Below are positions 24,001 through 38,026 of a DNA stretch of 64,000 nt, one piece after another; within the stretch, counting starts at the first letter, position 1; each line of letters starts with the position of its first letter. Made by a program: the position numbers and the translations under genes. The notes under the pieces were generated by a model, which was not told the DNA's origin, made no database searches, and worked only from the letters and a program-made list of their open reading frames with translations. The stretch is from Muricea muricata (Eukaryota > Cnidaria > Anthozoa > Malacalcyonacea > Plexauridae), in contig OY979721.1 of the NCBI GenBank assembly GCA_963855995.1, positions 16,285,893 through 16,349,892 of the forward strand, given 5' to 3'.

Positions 24001-26488
24001 CCAAAAGAACCGAGTGGACCAAAAGGGCCGAGTGGTCCAAAAGAACCTGGTAAACCTAAATCTCCTGAGACGCCAAAACCAAAACCTGGAACACCCGGAG
24101 GACCTAATGGTCCTGGTGGACCTGGTGGGCCTGGAGGCCCAGGTTCACCTGGTGGAATAATGGGTCCTGGTGGCCCAGGTGGTCCAGGTGGACCCGGAGG
24201 CCCTGGAGGGAAGTGTGGTCCTGGTGGTCCTGGTGGACCAGGTGGTCCAAAAGGTCCAGCTTGCGGACCTGGTGAACCTGGTGGTATTCTTGGACCTGGA
24301 GGTTCTGGAGGGCCTGGTGGCCCAGGAGGCCCTGGTGGTCCAGGGGGACCAGGTGGTCCAACTCCACCAGGAGGACCAGGTTCCCCTGGTGGTCGTAAAG
24401 GGCCTGGAGGACCTGGAGGACCAGGTGGTCCTGGTGGGCCAGGCGGCCCTGGTGGGCCAGAAGGACCCTTATCACCTGGTGGACCTGGTGGACCTGGTGG
24501 TCCAGGAGGCCCAGGTGGGCCTGGTGGTCCAAATGGACCAACACCTCCTGGTGGACCTGGTGAACCTGGTGGTCCAGGTGGTGCTGGCGGGCCTGGAGGA
24601 CCAGGAGGTCCAGGGGGTCCAGGTGGACCAAATGGACCAAGAAGAATTGGTGGGGCAGATATTGGTTTCATTATTGATGGGTCTTCCATTGTTGGAGAAG
24701 TGAAGTTTAAAGTCTTGCTCGACTTTGTCAAATTAGTTTCAAGAAAGTTTGTACTTCCTGGTTCTGGAAATAGAATTGCTTTGATCGTTTTTGATGACAA
24801 AGATGCAAATTTGGTCTTTGACATGACTTACTTCAAAACTATTCAGCATCTTGGGCGTTTGATATCTATAATCCGGTATCCACCAAGCAGTGGCCGTAAT
24901 CCACAATCACTTTATCGCGGTCTTGTTCTGGCACATGAAATCCTATTTGGCGCTTCAGCTCGTCCTCAATCCAAGAAATATTTGATCACTGTTGCAAGTG
25001 GTAGAACTTCTCCTAAAATCAGGGAAGTAGCATCTGGTTTGCGCAGTGAAGGAGTTGAATCGTTCGTCATTGATCTCTTCCCAGCTCGAAATCAAGACCT
25101 GCTAAAACTGGTTTCAAAACCACGTGTGAAACACATTTTTACAGCGGATATCAGCAGCCCAACCAGTTTAAAGAAAGGCTTGAGAACTGTGGCGACAACC
25201 ATCACTTCATCGATTCAAGGTATGGCATGTTAAATATTTATTTACATATTATTCGGGAAAGGTTTGTAATAGACCAATACTATCCCTCAGCACCCCATTC
25301 TGTGTCAATTCTGTCAAATGGCGTTTTAAATTAGTCTTCGCAAAATTTCAAGTGTATGTTTTGATACTTTGTTTAGCATCAGTTCCCGTTACACAGCTGT
25401 GTAGCCCTTGCAAGAGAGGTAAGAGAAAACTATTTAAAATACATCATTGAAGGAAAATGACAACCATAGTTTACCATACAAAGGGCTATTGAAAATTTCA
25501 CAAATGACATTTTGATTATTGCTAAAATATTATGTCTTGTCTAGGTCTTAACATTTATTGTAAGTTCTGTCCACCCGACATGCGATCCGAAACACCAAGA
25601 GCTCCTGAGCCACCTGCGGAACGAAAGACATTCACACCACTGAAAACCTTCCGCGGAAGAGCCGAGTCCTTGTTCAAGAAAACACCATCGGCTATCGCTG
25701 CCTCTAACACGATGGGTAAAGTGACTGATGTCTTCCCAGAATATAAATACAAGGACGTGTATTACAACAGTGGAAGAGTTGAGAATGTCGATTACAATAA
25801 CCCTTGGCAGGGACAGTATGATTCCAGTCTGGTCCCGCAAGACAAAAACGGTATGATCTTGCCTAGGTCGTATTTCTTCCCAAAGATATAGGGCGTATAT
25901 GCGAAAGCTAGAAGTAAACATTATGTATAATTAGACTAGATCCTGAAAGTTTGTAAGGTTGTAAGCAAGAACAAGATCTGACATTTGTTTATCCGTCTAT
26001 TGTTTTGTAGCTGGGTGTACTGATGTTGACAAACATTGCCAGCTTTATGCCTCTCAAGGATTCTGTCACGAACCTTTCACATCCCGTGCTATGCGTACTT
26101 TGTGCCGAAAATCGTGCGATCTTTGTCAAGTGTGAGTACAAGTGAATTTAGTGCTAGAATTTAATTAATCATCCAAACAAAATCCTAAGACTAAATGAGT
26201 GGGGTTATTGTTGAGTACACAGAAAATGGGAAACTTTCTTTTTTAATTAATTTATATAGAAAAAAAAATGTCTGTAAGAATATGTGTGTGACAGAGATTG
26301 CTATACCTTTGAGACTTTTTTAGGGGATAAACTTTGTTAAATTTTTGATAATTTGAAATAGATAAAAAAATATTTTGTTTTAATAATGTACTATTTGGAT
26401 ATAAATCCTAAATAAATCTTCTGAATATTACCAAACGAATAGTATTCAATGCTATACCTACGTACATTTTTTTTATTTCAGGCCTTAA
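1..26488 (+). CDS. Giant secreted modular protein: PA14 / WNDN / tectonin / LamG / vWA / PLAT / (GGP)n collagen-like / ShK (5' partial)
   Basis: I trace 48 exons: 1-25, 161-336, 463-608, 717-889, 995-1024, 1272-1444, 1525-1670, 1821-1993, 2262-2300, 2723-2895, 3015-3160, 3352-3524, 3888-3929, 4375-4547, 4700-4839, 4931-5103, 5345-5398, 5490-5671, 5773-5912, 6013-6188, 6307-6687, 6785-7399, 7485-8279, 8378-8699, 8848-9035, 9151-9327, 9426-9968, 10553-10717, 10900-11210, 11310-11565, 11710-11781, 11879-12192, 12354-12576, 12707-12805, 12908-13441, 13534-13617, 13907-14066, 14255-14375, 14637-14730, 14897-14947, 15119-15655, 15882-15944, 16083-16622, 16799-25219, 25377-25418, 25545-25850, 26011-26131, 26482-26488. 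All have GT-AG borders, join in frame, and sum to 6064 codons plus stop. The start and signal peptide lie upstream of the window. Domains are separated by short Pro/Thr/Gly linkers on their own exons. Every module is an extracellular type, so secretion is inferred; no transmembrane segment is visible. The specific function is unknown. A structural role in matrix, mucus, cuticle or adhesion is my inference. The single-gene reading rests on unbroken phase; transcripts are needed to exclude splitting. Confidence 0.85.
2461..2620. repeat. AT-rich imperfect tandem repeat in a PA14 intron
   Basis: Short units of the type TTTTAAAAATATTTTATGATG repeat several times, and a longer piece ending in GACCTCCACCA recurs twice. 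It lies in the intron before the third PA14 domain and looks like simple replication-slippage sequence. Confidence 0.6.
4216..4340. repeat. 42-bp tandem repeat, three copies
   Basis: A unit beginning TGATACTTG and containing ACAGCATTGGATAAATATTGG starts at 4216, 4258 and 4300, so the period is 42 bp. The copies differ by a few substitutions. It is intronic, just upstream of the fourth PA14 domain. Confidence 0.8.
6307..6687 (+). other. Three WNDN(Y/F)xC repeats on one exon
   Basis: The exon follows PA14 five and encodes three units of about 41-43 residues. The shared pattern is W-x-x-A-G, then a Cys about eight residues on, then EPA, a Trp, and the end motif WNDNxxC. The ends read WNDNFFC, WNDNYLC and WNDNYLC. 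Two cysteines per unit suggest one disulphide per repeat. I do not recognise a named Pfam family with certainty. The aromatic/Asn-rich pattern could suggest a small lectin-like or adhesive fold, but that is speculation. Confidence 0.7.
6785..7399 (+). repeat. Coding minisatellite: Pro-Ala-Thr-Pro-Gly-Gly-Thr heptad repeat, about 25 copies
   Basis: One exon encodes a 21-bp unit (PATPGGT) repeated about 25 times with third-base and occasional residue changes (GGA, GGK, GAT, GST). The correct frame follows from the upstream WNDN exon (reading ...[11 protein letters not shown]) and from the downstream tectonin exon. It is rich in Pro and Thr, so it is probably an extended, possibly mucin-like O-glycosylated spacer. 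The reverse strand is also open, only because of the repeat composition. Confidence 0.9.
7485..8279 (+). other. Tectonin-type (TECPR) beta-propeller repeats
   Basis: The exon encodes at least five repeats centred on motifs such as [53 protein letters not shown] and [13 protein letters not shown]. Each is followed by a beta strand and a W-K/R-x-V/I-P/xG turn (WQSVPG, WRRVPG, WIKVG, WKPVKG). This is the tectonin pattern known from fish-egg lectins, Physarum tectonins and TECPR proteins, which form propellers that bind sugar or lipid heads. The exon ends in a Pro-rich linker before the LamG-like domain. Confidence 0.85.
8378..9035 (+). other. LamG / concanavalin-like jelly-roll domain
   Basis: Exons 8378-8699 and 8848-9035 join as GAC AG|A TTC (DRF). 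They contain the sequence order typical of pentraxin/LamG folds: [18 protein letters not shown], then [15 protein letters not shown], then [11 protein letters not shown], then DRFYLYVDL, then a closing [12 protein letters not shown] strand. This supports a LamG/ConA-like lectin domain with reasonable confidence. A linker exon with two Cys (PCEGCKPG) at 9151-9327 follows. Confidence 0.7.
9426..9968 (+). other. vWA domain 1
   Basis: A single exon encodes about 180 residues with [10 protein letters not shown] at the first strand, giving an intact DxSxT MIDAS core, then RVGFVQIS and [13 protein letters not shown] strands. It begins and ends in phase 1. The metal-ion-dependent adhesion site looks usable here, so protein-protein adhesion is plausible. 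Confidence 0.85.
10112..10438. mobile_element. Non-autonomous TIR element (MITE) in the intron after vWA1
   Basis: Imperfect inverted arms of about 85 bp begin CAGCAATTTG and end CAAATTGCTG, each flanked by TA, the usual target duplication of Tc1/mariner-like elements. There is no coding capacity. An 18-bp direct repeat, GATATTTGCGTAAGGGTA, lies outside it at 10089-10106 and 10483-10500. Confidence 0.65.
10553..10717 (+). other. Pro/Ala/Thr-rich linker exon
   Basis: The acceptor is the AG at 10551-10552. It restores the frame from vWA1 (AAC AAA G|AT CTT) and gives a run of PATPGAATP-like sequence leading into vWA2. An upstream AG at 10513-10514 is possible but would read into a stop-prone frame, so I preferred this one. 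Confidence 0.65.
10900..11565 (+). other. vWA domain 2
   Basis: Two exons (10900-11210, 11310-11565) encode [12 protein letters not shown] with an intact DxSxS core, [12 protein letters not shown], a TTSFLGKGL segment supplying the MIDAS threonine region, and [12 protein letters not shown]. Unlike vWA1 it is split by an intron before the fourth strand. A Pro-rich linker exon (11710-11781) follows. Confidence 0.85.
11879..12576 (+). other. vWA domain 3 (degenerate MIDAS)
   Basis: Exons 11879-12192 and 12354-12576 encode [13 protein letters not shown]. The DxSxS core reads DASKD, so the last serine is replaced by Asp. The strands HAGFAIISG and [13 protein letters not shown] are well kept. A collagen-like linker exon (12707-12805, with [10 protein letters not shown]) follows. 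Confidence 0.85.
12908..13441 (+). other. vWA domain 4
   Basis: A single exon encodes [13 protein letters not shown] with an intact DxSxS core, VQIGVIVVQ, a [12 protein letters not shown] segment and [13 protein letters not shown]. It is followed by a linker exon at 13534-13617. The intron after that exon (13618-13906) contains an imperfect repeat around TTTATGGTATTTATAATC. Confidence 0.85.
13907..14730 (+). other. PLAT/LH2 domain
   Basis: Exons 13907-14066, 14255-14375 and 14637-14730 encode a PLAT beta sandwich. It opens with [19 protein letters not shown], followed by [10 protein letters not shown], an FERGSKDMF segment, [13 protein letters not shown], then WYLTKVVIKD and a final FTAEKWF. 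The GTDxxVFLTIxG signature and the WYLxxVxIxD strand are diagnostic for the family, which typically binds membranes, lipids or protein partners. A linker exon (14897-14947) leads into vWA5. Confidence 0.9.
15119..15655 (+). other. vWA domain 5 (degenerate MIDAS)
   Basis: A single exon encodes [13 protein letters not shown]. The DxSxS core ends in Arg (DGSTR), so metal binding is doubtful. It is otherwise a full-length domain with YFAGIVYST, a GGRNVGQAI segment and [13 protein letters not shown]. Confidence 0.85.
16083..16622 (+). other. vWA domain 6
   Basis: A single exon encodes [13 protein letters not shown] with an intact DxSxS core, [12 protein letters not shown], a [13 protein letters not shown] segment and [12 protein letters not shown]. 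Its phase-1 end (AAA G|GT) joins directly to the giant (GGP)n exon. Confidence 0.85.
16799..24645 (+). other. (Gly-Gly-Pro)n collagen-like region, about 2600 residues in one exon
   Basis: The region is almost entirely GGP triplets, with substitutions at the first position ([12 protein letters not shown]) or second position (GQP, GEP, GKP) and punctuating blocks such as [22 protein letters not shown] and LSPGGPGG. Either Gly can be lost, so neither Gly-X-Y register is strict and a normal collagen triple helix is not assured; a polyproline-II bundle is an alternative. Cysteines occur only as one Cys-x15-Cys pair near each end (17095 and 17143; 24214 and 24262). The region is much richer in G+C than its surroundings. 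The frame is fixed by the splice acceptor at 16798 and by the vWA domain read through at the 3' end. The opposite strand is open too, reading GPP repeats, but has no supporting signals. Confidence 0.9.
19340..23465 (+). repeat. Tandem internal duplication of about 2.05-2.09 kb inside the (GGP)n exon
   Basis: Copy 1 (about 19340-21415) and copy 2 (about 21415-23465) share the same order of rare punctuation blocks. ACTGTACCAAACGTGCCTGG occurs at 19441 and 21529, and GGGCTAAGTGGTCCAGGAGG occurs at both copies 2052 bp apart. The offset falls from 2088 to 2052 bp because copy 2 lacks four GGP-type triplets plus related material (36 bp). Near identity shows a recent event. Confidence 0.85.
24646..25219 (+). 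other. vWA domain 7, fused to the (GGP)n exon
   Basis: After PNGPRRIGG the same frame runs into [15 protein letters not shown], a vWA first strand whose MIDAS core reads DGSSI (last position lost). It continues through [23 protein letters not shown] and [13 protein letters not shown]. It shares the exon with the GGP repeat without an intron. That arrangement proves the sense-strand frame of the repeat. Confidence 0.9.
25377..26488 (+). other. Cys-rich C-terminal tail with ShK-type domain and stop
   Basis: Exon 25377-25418 and the start of 25545-25850 carry a CxxC...CxxC pattern ([16 protein letters not shown]), then a charged 90-residue stretch with no recognised fold. Exon 26011-26131 encodes six cysteines in ShK order: [19 protein letters not shown]. 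The last donor leads to exon 26482-26488 (V-P-stop); unspliced read-through would also stop within two codons. ShK folds are common in cnidarian and nematode secreted proteins and do not by themselves mean toxin activity. A possible ATTAAA poly(A) signal lies at 26816-26821. Confidence 0.8.
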
Positions 26489-27679
26489 ACTGACATGAAG
26501 GTCCCTGGCTTGAAGAAGCAAATTCACGTCCAGAGGGCATTCTCTTATTCTATTCATATTAACTTATTTATTGTATTGCTCCTTAAATTTTAAGAAACGC
26601 TTTGCTTAAATTATAAGCTTTAATTATTGTTGTCTAATGTGCCGTAAACGTTAACGTATAATACTAAAGTAATTGAATAACATCTTCTTACAGAAGAGTA
26701 ATTATATCTTTGAATTGTTTCAAAGGATTTAATTTTGAGTCACCACTATTGTGGCTAACGTTGTATGCTTAACAATGTAATTCGTTAATATTAAATTAAT
26801 TTGCTTGCTTGCTTAATTAAATATATGTATTCAAAAATCCATTGTTTGTATCTTTGTGGTACTCTACTATTTTTGGTAAACCAGGTTCGTGGTGTAACAA
26901 ACGCTATGTTGACATTTAAACTTCCATATTTGTAACATATGTTATGCTAACTAAATACCTACTATTGTCCTTGGTTAGTTTGGTTTCCTATCTCAATGAA
27001 TTTGTCCCAAAGTTTCAATTTGGAAAAGATGCATAATTTGAGCATGTTTATTATATCTACGGGTCCCCCATTATTTTGAGCAAAACAGATACGTAGAACG
27101 GACTTTACTACGTTCTTAAACAGGTTCTTCTGTCATGTTGCGATGGCGAATGTCCCTTCCTTGATTCCAGTCAGAGAAGGAAAATGGCTCGAAGCGGTCT
27201 TTCCTTGTACTGCTCAGGAGACTAGTCCCCGGAGGGTTCTACCATTATACAGTGCTAAAGATTTCTGACACCCTCAGTTATGATCATGAAGATTTTATAA
27301 CTATTAACTTTACAGGTATATTTAGTAGTAATGTGGGGCAAGGTCAATACCTCGTGAATGGAAACACGCGAGGAAAATTTGTCGAAACTTGTGCGCGTCC
27401 TGTGCACAACCTGTCGTGGTAAAATATGAAACCGTTCGGAAAATCGTTTAGCACCATCGGAAACCGAAGCACTGTATACGACTTTATGTCGACATGTTCC
27501 GAGTGGTCCCGAGCAAGTTGGAATAGCCATAGCCAATTCAATTTAATTTTCTTTTTCAAAACAAAGATAGCCAGCAGTTTGTGTTTTGATAGCCAAAATG
27601 AAAGAGAATTTCTACAGTTTATTCTGATTTTTTTCGTTTTTACTTTATGATTGCTTCGCTTTAATTGAGTCGCTGTGCT
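26489..27679. other. 3' UTR and intergenic spacer
   Basis: This is the AT-rich 3' UTR of the giant gene, then a spacer containing the presumed ATE1 promoter. I see no ORF, RNA gene or repeat here that I can support. Confidence 0.5.
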
Positions 27680-33509
<5,830 letters not shown>

Positions 33510-33918
33510 TTGATCGTCGCAGCTTTGGGTGAATTATTTAGAAATCGATGCAATCATATCACAGCTCAAATGGAGGAATACCTATAGTTTGTACACTTGT
33601 TACAAAGTAGTCACCTTAAGTCAATTTTACACACTTGGGACGGTTCGTTCAAAAGTCGGTTAGTTTTGGTTAAGGTGAAATTCTAAACAGAGTTCCCAAA
33701 GGCTTGTTTTTAAGCTTGGAAATATTTCTTGAGAAATCTTATCTGGATTTGGATCGAAGAAGGGTAACGATTAACCTACTGTTTAATTTCTGTATTTATA
33801 CCCCTCCGTTTGTTTCAAAACTTCAGAAAGCACAACTACTGATGTTGAAAAGATTTCCAAAGAAATATTTCCTTGCTTTTAAACAAGCTGCCCTGAATTA
33901 AGGTGAAGCTGACCGGTA
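33510..33918. other. Intergenic spacer after ATE1
   Basis: This stretch follows the ATE1 stop and should hold its 3' UTR. A short open stretch at 33704-33901 has no recognisable homology and looks like chance. Confidence 0.4.
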
Positions 33919-35852
33919 TGGGCGGCCGTTACCACCAAAAATACAACGCATGTAAAATGAATCGTCATAAAGTGAAATGACTCATAAAAATGACAATTGA
34001 TTCGATATGTTTTGAAATGACTTAACGTAAGTCGGTGATATGGTTGAACTAGATCAGAAATGACCTGTCTTTATGTGAAATAAATCATTAAATTGCGTAG
34101 TAAATCAATATGTGCCGAGCTAATTCGTGCAAACCAAGAGGATTGGTTTAACACGTTGTGCAATGACTTAATAAGTTATAGAGAAATGATTCGTTCAGAT
34201 CTGAAACGAATTATTCCGTATTGAAACCATTGAATGTGTTCCGCAACGGTGCAATATAATATGAAATGGCTTAACTAAACTTGATATCACTTGGCAAAAC
34301 ATGAAATCATTTAATCGAATTCGATATGATTCAGCTAAACGTGAAATGATTCCACCACATTCAATGCGACGTAATCTGAAACGACAAGACCTGAAGTGAA
34401 TCATCATGATGTGAAGTGAATCGATAAGATGTCTCCACTTCATGTTAGCAATTTCCTTTTAATAAATATAACAGAAAAAAAACTTCAGCGGGAGTAAATT
34501 TGCATATATTATCATATGTAAAGTAAAGCGCGAGAAATGCAAAACCTTCGCTGTCCTCGACTTGAGTCGTTCACACACAACACGCGCTTAACTTTTTGTT
34601 CACAAAATTAAAGGTATGTATGTTTTAACTGTTTATTCAGCGTTTAATCTATGAACTCCCAATTTAAGCGCACTCATTCAAGTTATTTGTTTATGAAACA
34701 ATACAAAATTCGAAGGAAAATATCAAAGCATGAACATTTGAAACAGTGCAGTCCAAAGTTCAAGTGAGCACATTCTATTGAAATTATAAAGCAAAGGGTT
34801 GTAAAGCATTTTTGATGGCTAAAAGTTGAGCCAGCACTGAGCTGGCTGAGTTGTACATACCTAGGGTCATTCTATTTACAGCCCACACCCCTCTGTAGAC
34901 AAGTTTAGAGTAAATTTTAACCCTTAAAAAAAGATTAAAGTCAACTTTTAGCCATCAAAAATGCTTTACAACCCTTTGCTTTATAATTTCAATAGAATGT
35001 GCTCACTTGAACTTTGGACTGCACTGTTTCAAATGTTCATGCTTTGATATTTTCGTTCGAATTTTGTATTATTTCATAAATAAATAACTTGAATGAGTGC
35101 GCTTAAATTGGGAGTTCATAGATTAAACGCTGAATAAACAGTTAAAACATACATGCCTTTAATTTTGTGAACAAAAAGTTAAGCGCGTGTTGTATGTGAA
35201 CGACTCAAGTCGAGGACAGCGAAGGTTTTGCATTTCTCGCGCTTCACTTTACATATGATAATATATGCAAATTTACTCCCGCTGAAGTTTTTTTTTCTGT
35301 TATGTTTATTAAAAGGAAATTGCTAACATGAAGTGGAGACATCTTATCGATTCACTTCACATCATGATGATTCACTTCAGGTCTTGTCGTTTCAGATTAC
35401 GTCGCATTGAATGTGGTGGAATCATTTCACGTTTAGCTGAATCATATCGAATTCGATTAAATGATTTCATGTTTTGCCAAGTGATATCAAGTTTAGTTAA
35501 GCCATTTCATATTATATTGCACCGTTGCGGAACACATTCAATGGTTTCAATACGGAATAATTCGTTTCAGATCTGAACGAATCATTTCTCTATAACTTAT
35601 TAAGTCATTGCACAACGTGTTAAACCAATCCTCTTGGTTTGCACGAATTAGCTCGGCACATGTTGATTTACTACGCAATTTAATGATTCATTTCACATAA
35701 AGACAGGTCATTTCTGACCTAGTCCAATCATATCGCCAACTTACGTTAAGTCATTTTAAAACATATCGAATCAATTGTCATTTTTATGAGTCATTTCACT
35801 TTATAACGATTCATTTTACATGCGTTGTATTTTTGGTGGTAACGGCCGCCCA
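33919..35852. mobile_element. Foldback / long-TIR transposable element, 1.93 kb
   Basis: Near-perfect inverted arms of about 910 bp (33919-34829 and 34943-35852) surround a loop of about 113 bp. The termini read TGGGCGGCCGTTACC and GGTAACGGCCGCCCA and are flanked by TA on both sides, consistent with a TA target duplication. The arms contain degenerate repeats of about 20 bp based on GAAATGATTCA / GAAGTGAATCA. There is no credible transposase; the 82-codon ORF mirrored in each arm is a composition artefact. The arms differ by only a few bases, so insertion is recent. Confidence 0.9.
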
Positions 35853-38026
35853 TAGACCGGCTTTTTAACAACCGGCCACCCTGAACTAGAAGCTGGCTGA
35901 TTTTAAGAATCATTTTGATGTAAAGATTCAACAATGACTGTATATAATATTATGCGACTTTTATATTTAATAGCTAGAGGTATAGAAATTAAGTACCGAA
36001 AATGTGATTACCATTTTCGATCAAACTGTCACGCTATGGCTGTGTTTACTGTCACCTGTTGTATGAGTGACATTGTAGTCTTGTCTTTTCATGCAGGATA
36101 AATACAAATTTCGAAGTTGCATTTTGTGTTGGCTTTGCAAGTGAGCGTATTGCCAATTAGACAGCAGAACATTTAATGACATATTTTGTATTGTATTTCT
36201 GTACGGTCTTTTATGAGCTTTTTCTTCCTTCCGATTTTTTTTACTGATTATCTTTCTTTTATTAATTTTATGACATAGCGTTTTCATTGGACGACTGGAT
36301 CACATCAGGTCTGCAGGCTAATGGTTTCTCTTCTGTTGTGTACACATATTGGCACATATTTGACATGTCTGTATTCTTAAATTAATTATCATTTTATGCA
36401 CATACACTTGTAGAATATTTTTGTAGGACTACGAAATTCTTGTTTATGGAGAAGCGCCGTCGCGTCGATTCTTGTATTGGATAAAGATTCTACACGCGTT
36501 GACGAGAAAATCACTGAGGTAGCTGCATCCATAGTTAATACAGATGTTAGTATTTGCTGATGAGACTAAGATGTATGGGTCTCTATTTTAAGGTGTATGG
36601 GACATCTTTCCGTGTTTAAATATTATTCAAAAGGGGTTATATATCGCCTTAACAATGTCATGCTGAGGATGATGTTTGGTATATTGGTCTATCAATCAGC
36701 TGCCTTAGTGATGAAATATAATTGCCGGGCTATCTTTCGTTAATAGATAATGCCGCTTTAATATTGAAGGCAGAGTTTACTAATAGATTTGCAATGAATT
36801 ATGAATTTGAATTTTGTACTAATAGACTGAACGTGCGATACACTTCAGAATGAAATTTCATAGAAACAAAGTAATATGTGGTTAAAAAAACTAGTTAAAA
36901 GTTCTGTATACATATAATGCTCTTTTTCATGTAGAGTTACTGGTGTTTTCTGTGTTACGTTGAGGCAGTCGATATAAGATTCAAATTTGAACGTAAAATC
37001 CTCTTAAGGTTCGTACCGTCAATCAACTTGGGAGTTTTGTTTCATACACTTGCGATCGTAAGTACACTGTCACTAATCTTACTCGCCATAGCCAGTAATA
37101 AGAAAGTCTTGCTCGGAATTTGAAACCATTGTTTTCCATTGGTGAAACATTCCTTTCACATGTTAGATTCAGTATAAATTTGTTTTAAATGAACTGTAGT
37201 TGTTTTTTACTATTGTATTTTTCTCCAGACTGTAACATCCAGGTCTGTAATCCTATGTTATGCATGCAGGAATTCAGGTTGATACCTCCACTTGAAAAGG
37301 TATGTTGTAGCTGCTGTGTTTTTACAGATAAGCAATTATTCTATGACAGGTTTTCATCGAGCTATATACACGGTTCCCTAATTGTCATGTGTGCAGATTT
37401 TTATATGGGAAATGTTTTTGTTTCTGAGAGCCACATTAGTTTTCTCACGCTCTTCGCTTCGCCATGTGTCAGACAAGCAAGTACTCTTGCAGCTTGCTAA
37501 TTTCTCTATATTTAACAAGTTGATTTGCCACAGAAAACGTCGAGAATGCAAATATAAACACTTATCACGTCGTCATCGTTTCCATTCACTGACCAATAAT
37601 GCACATGCAGTAGTGGACAACTAAACATGTCAAAAGTATGTCGTGCTTAGCTCCATTGCCGACGCTGGCAGCGTTAATACAGCCTTAATTATTATAGGTA
37701 TATTGGTTCAGTACTAGGGTTATCTTCACTAGTTTCAGATCTGTTTATATTGTTCAGTACAATTGGCTACATATCTGTCCCACTTCATATATACTAGCTG
37801 TCTTCATACGTTCATACTCACGCTACCCACACTGCAGCTTATTCCATATGGACTTCATGATTCTTTCAGTATAAATTCCTCCAGACATATTACTGGGTAT
37901 TAAAGATGCAGAAAATGAAATTTTATATTAGCTACCCTGGTAAGCTATTTAAATATTTTCGCGGTTTCTTATCGCGTTTATAAACACTATTTTGAAAGGC
38001 TCGATGTTTTGATAACTATATATATA
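35853..38026. other. Intergenic, no recognised gene
   Basis: There is no supportable coding gene. A splice-bounded open stretch at about 36427-36518 (AG before GACTACGAAATTC, GT after CACTGAG) is exon-like but isolated. The rest is AT-rich noncoding sequence. Confidence 0.4.

Noticed and set aside
18062-24160. Plus-strand second-frame open stretches rich in VDLVDQ-type residues
   Set aside because: Frame-shifted readings of GGN/CCN codons, interrupted at the repeat boundaries.
21744-24824. Minus-strand frame of over 1000 codons reading GPP collagen
   Set aside because: It is the composition shadow of the sense GGP repeat. The sense frame has splice sites and a fused vWA domain; the antisense frame runs into unrelated sequence and has no supporting signals.
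34195-35576. Two identical 82-codon frames on opposite strands
   Set aside because: They are the same sequence in the two arms of the foldback element. No transposase or other homology.
36427-36518. Splice-bounded open stretch DYEILVYGEAPSRR...
   Set aside because: Isolated, no recognised homology and no partner exon nearby.
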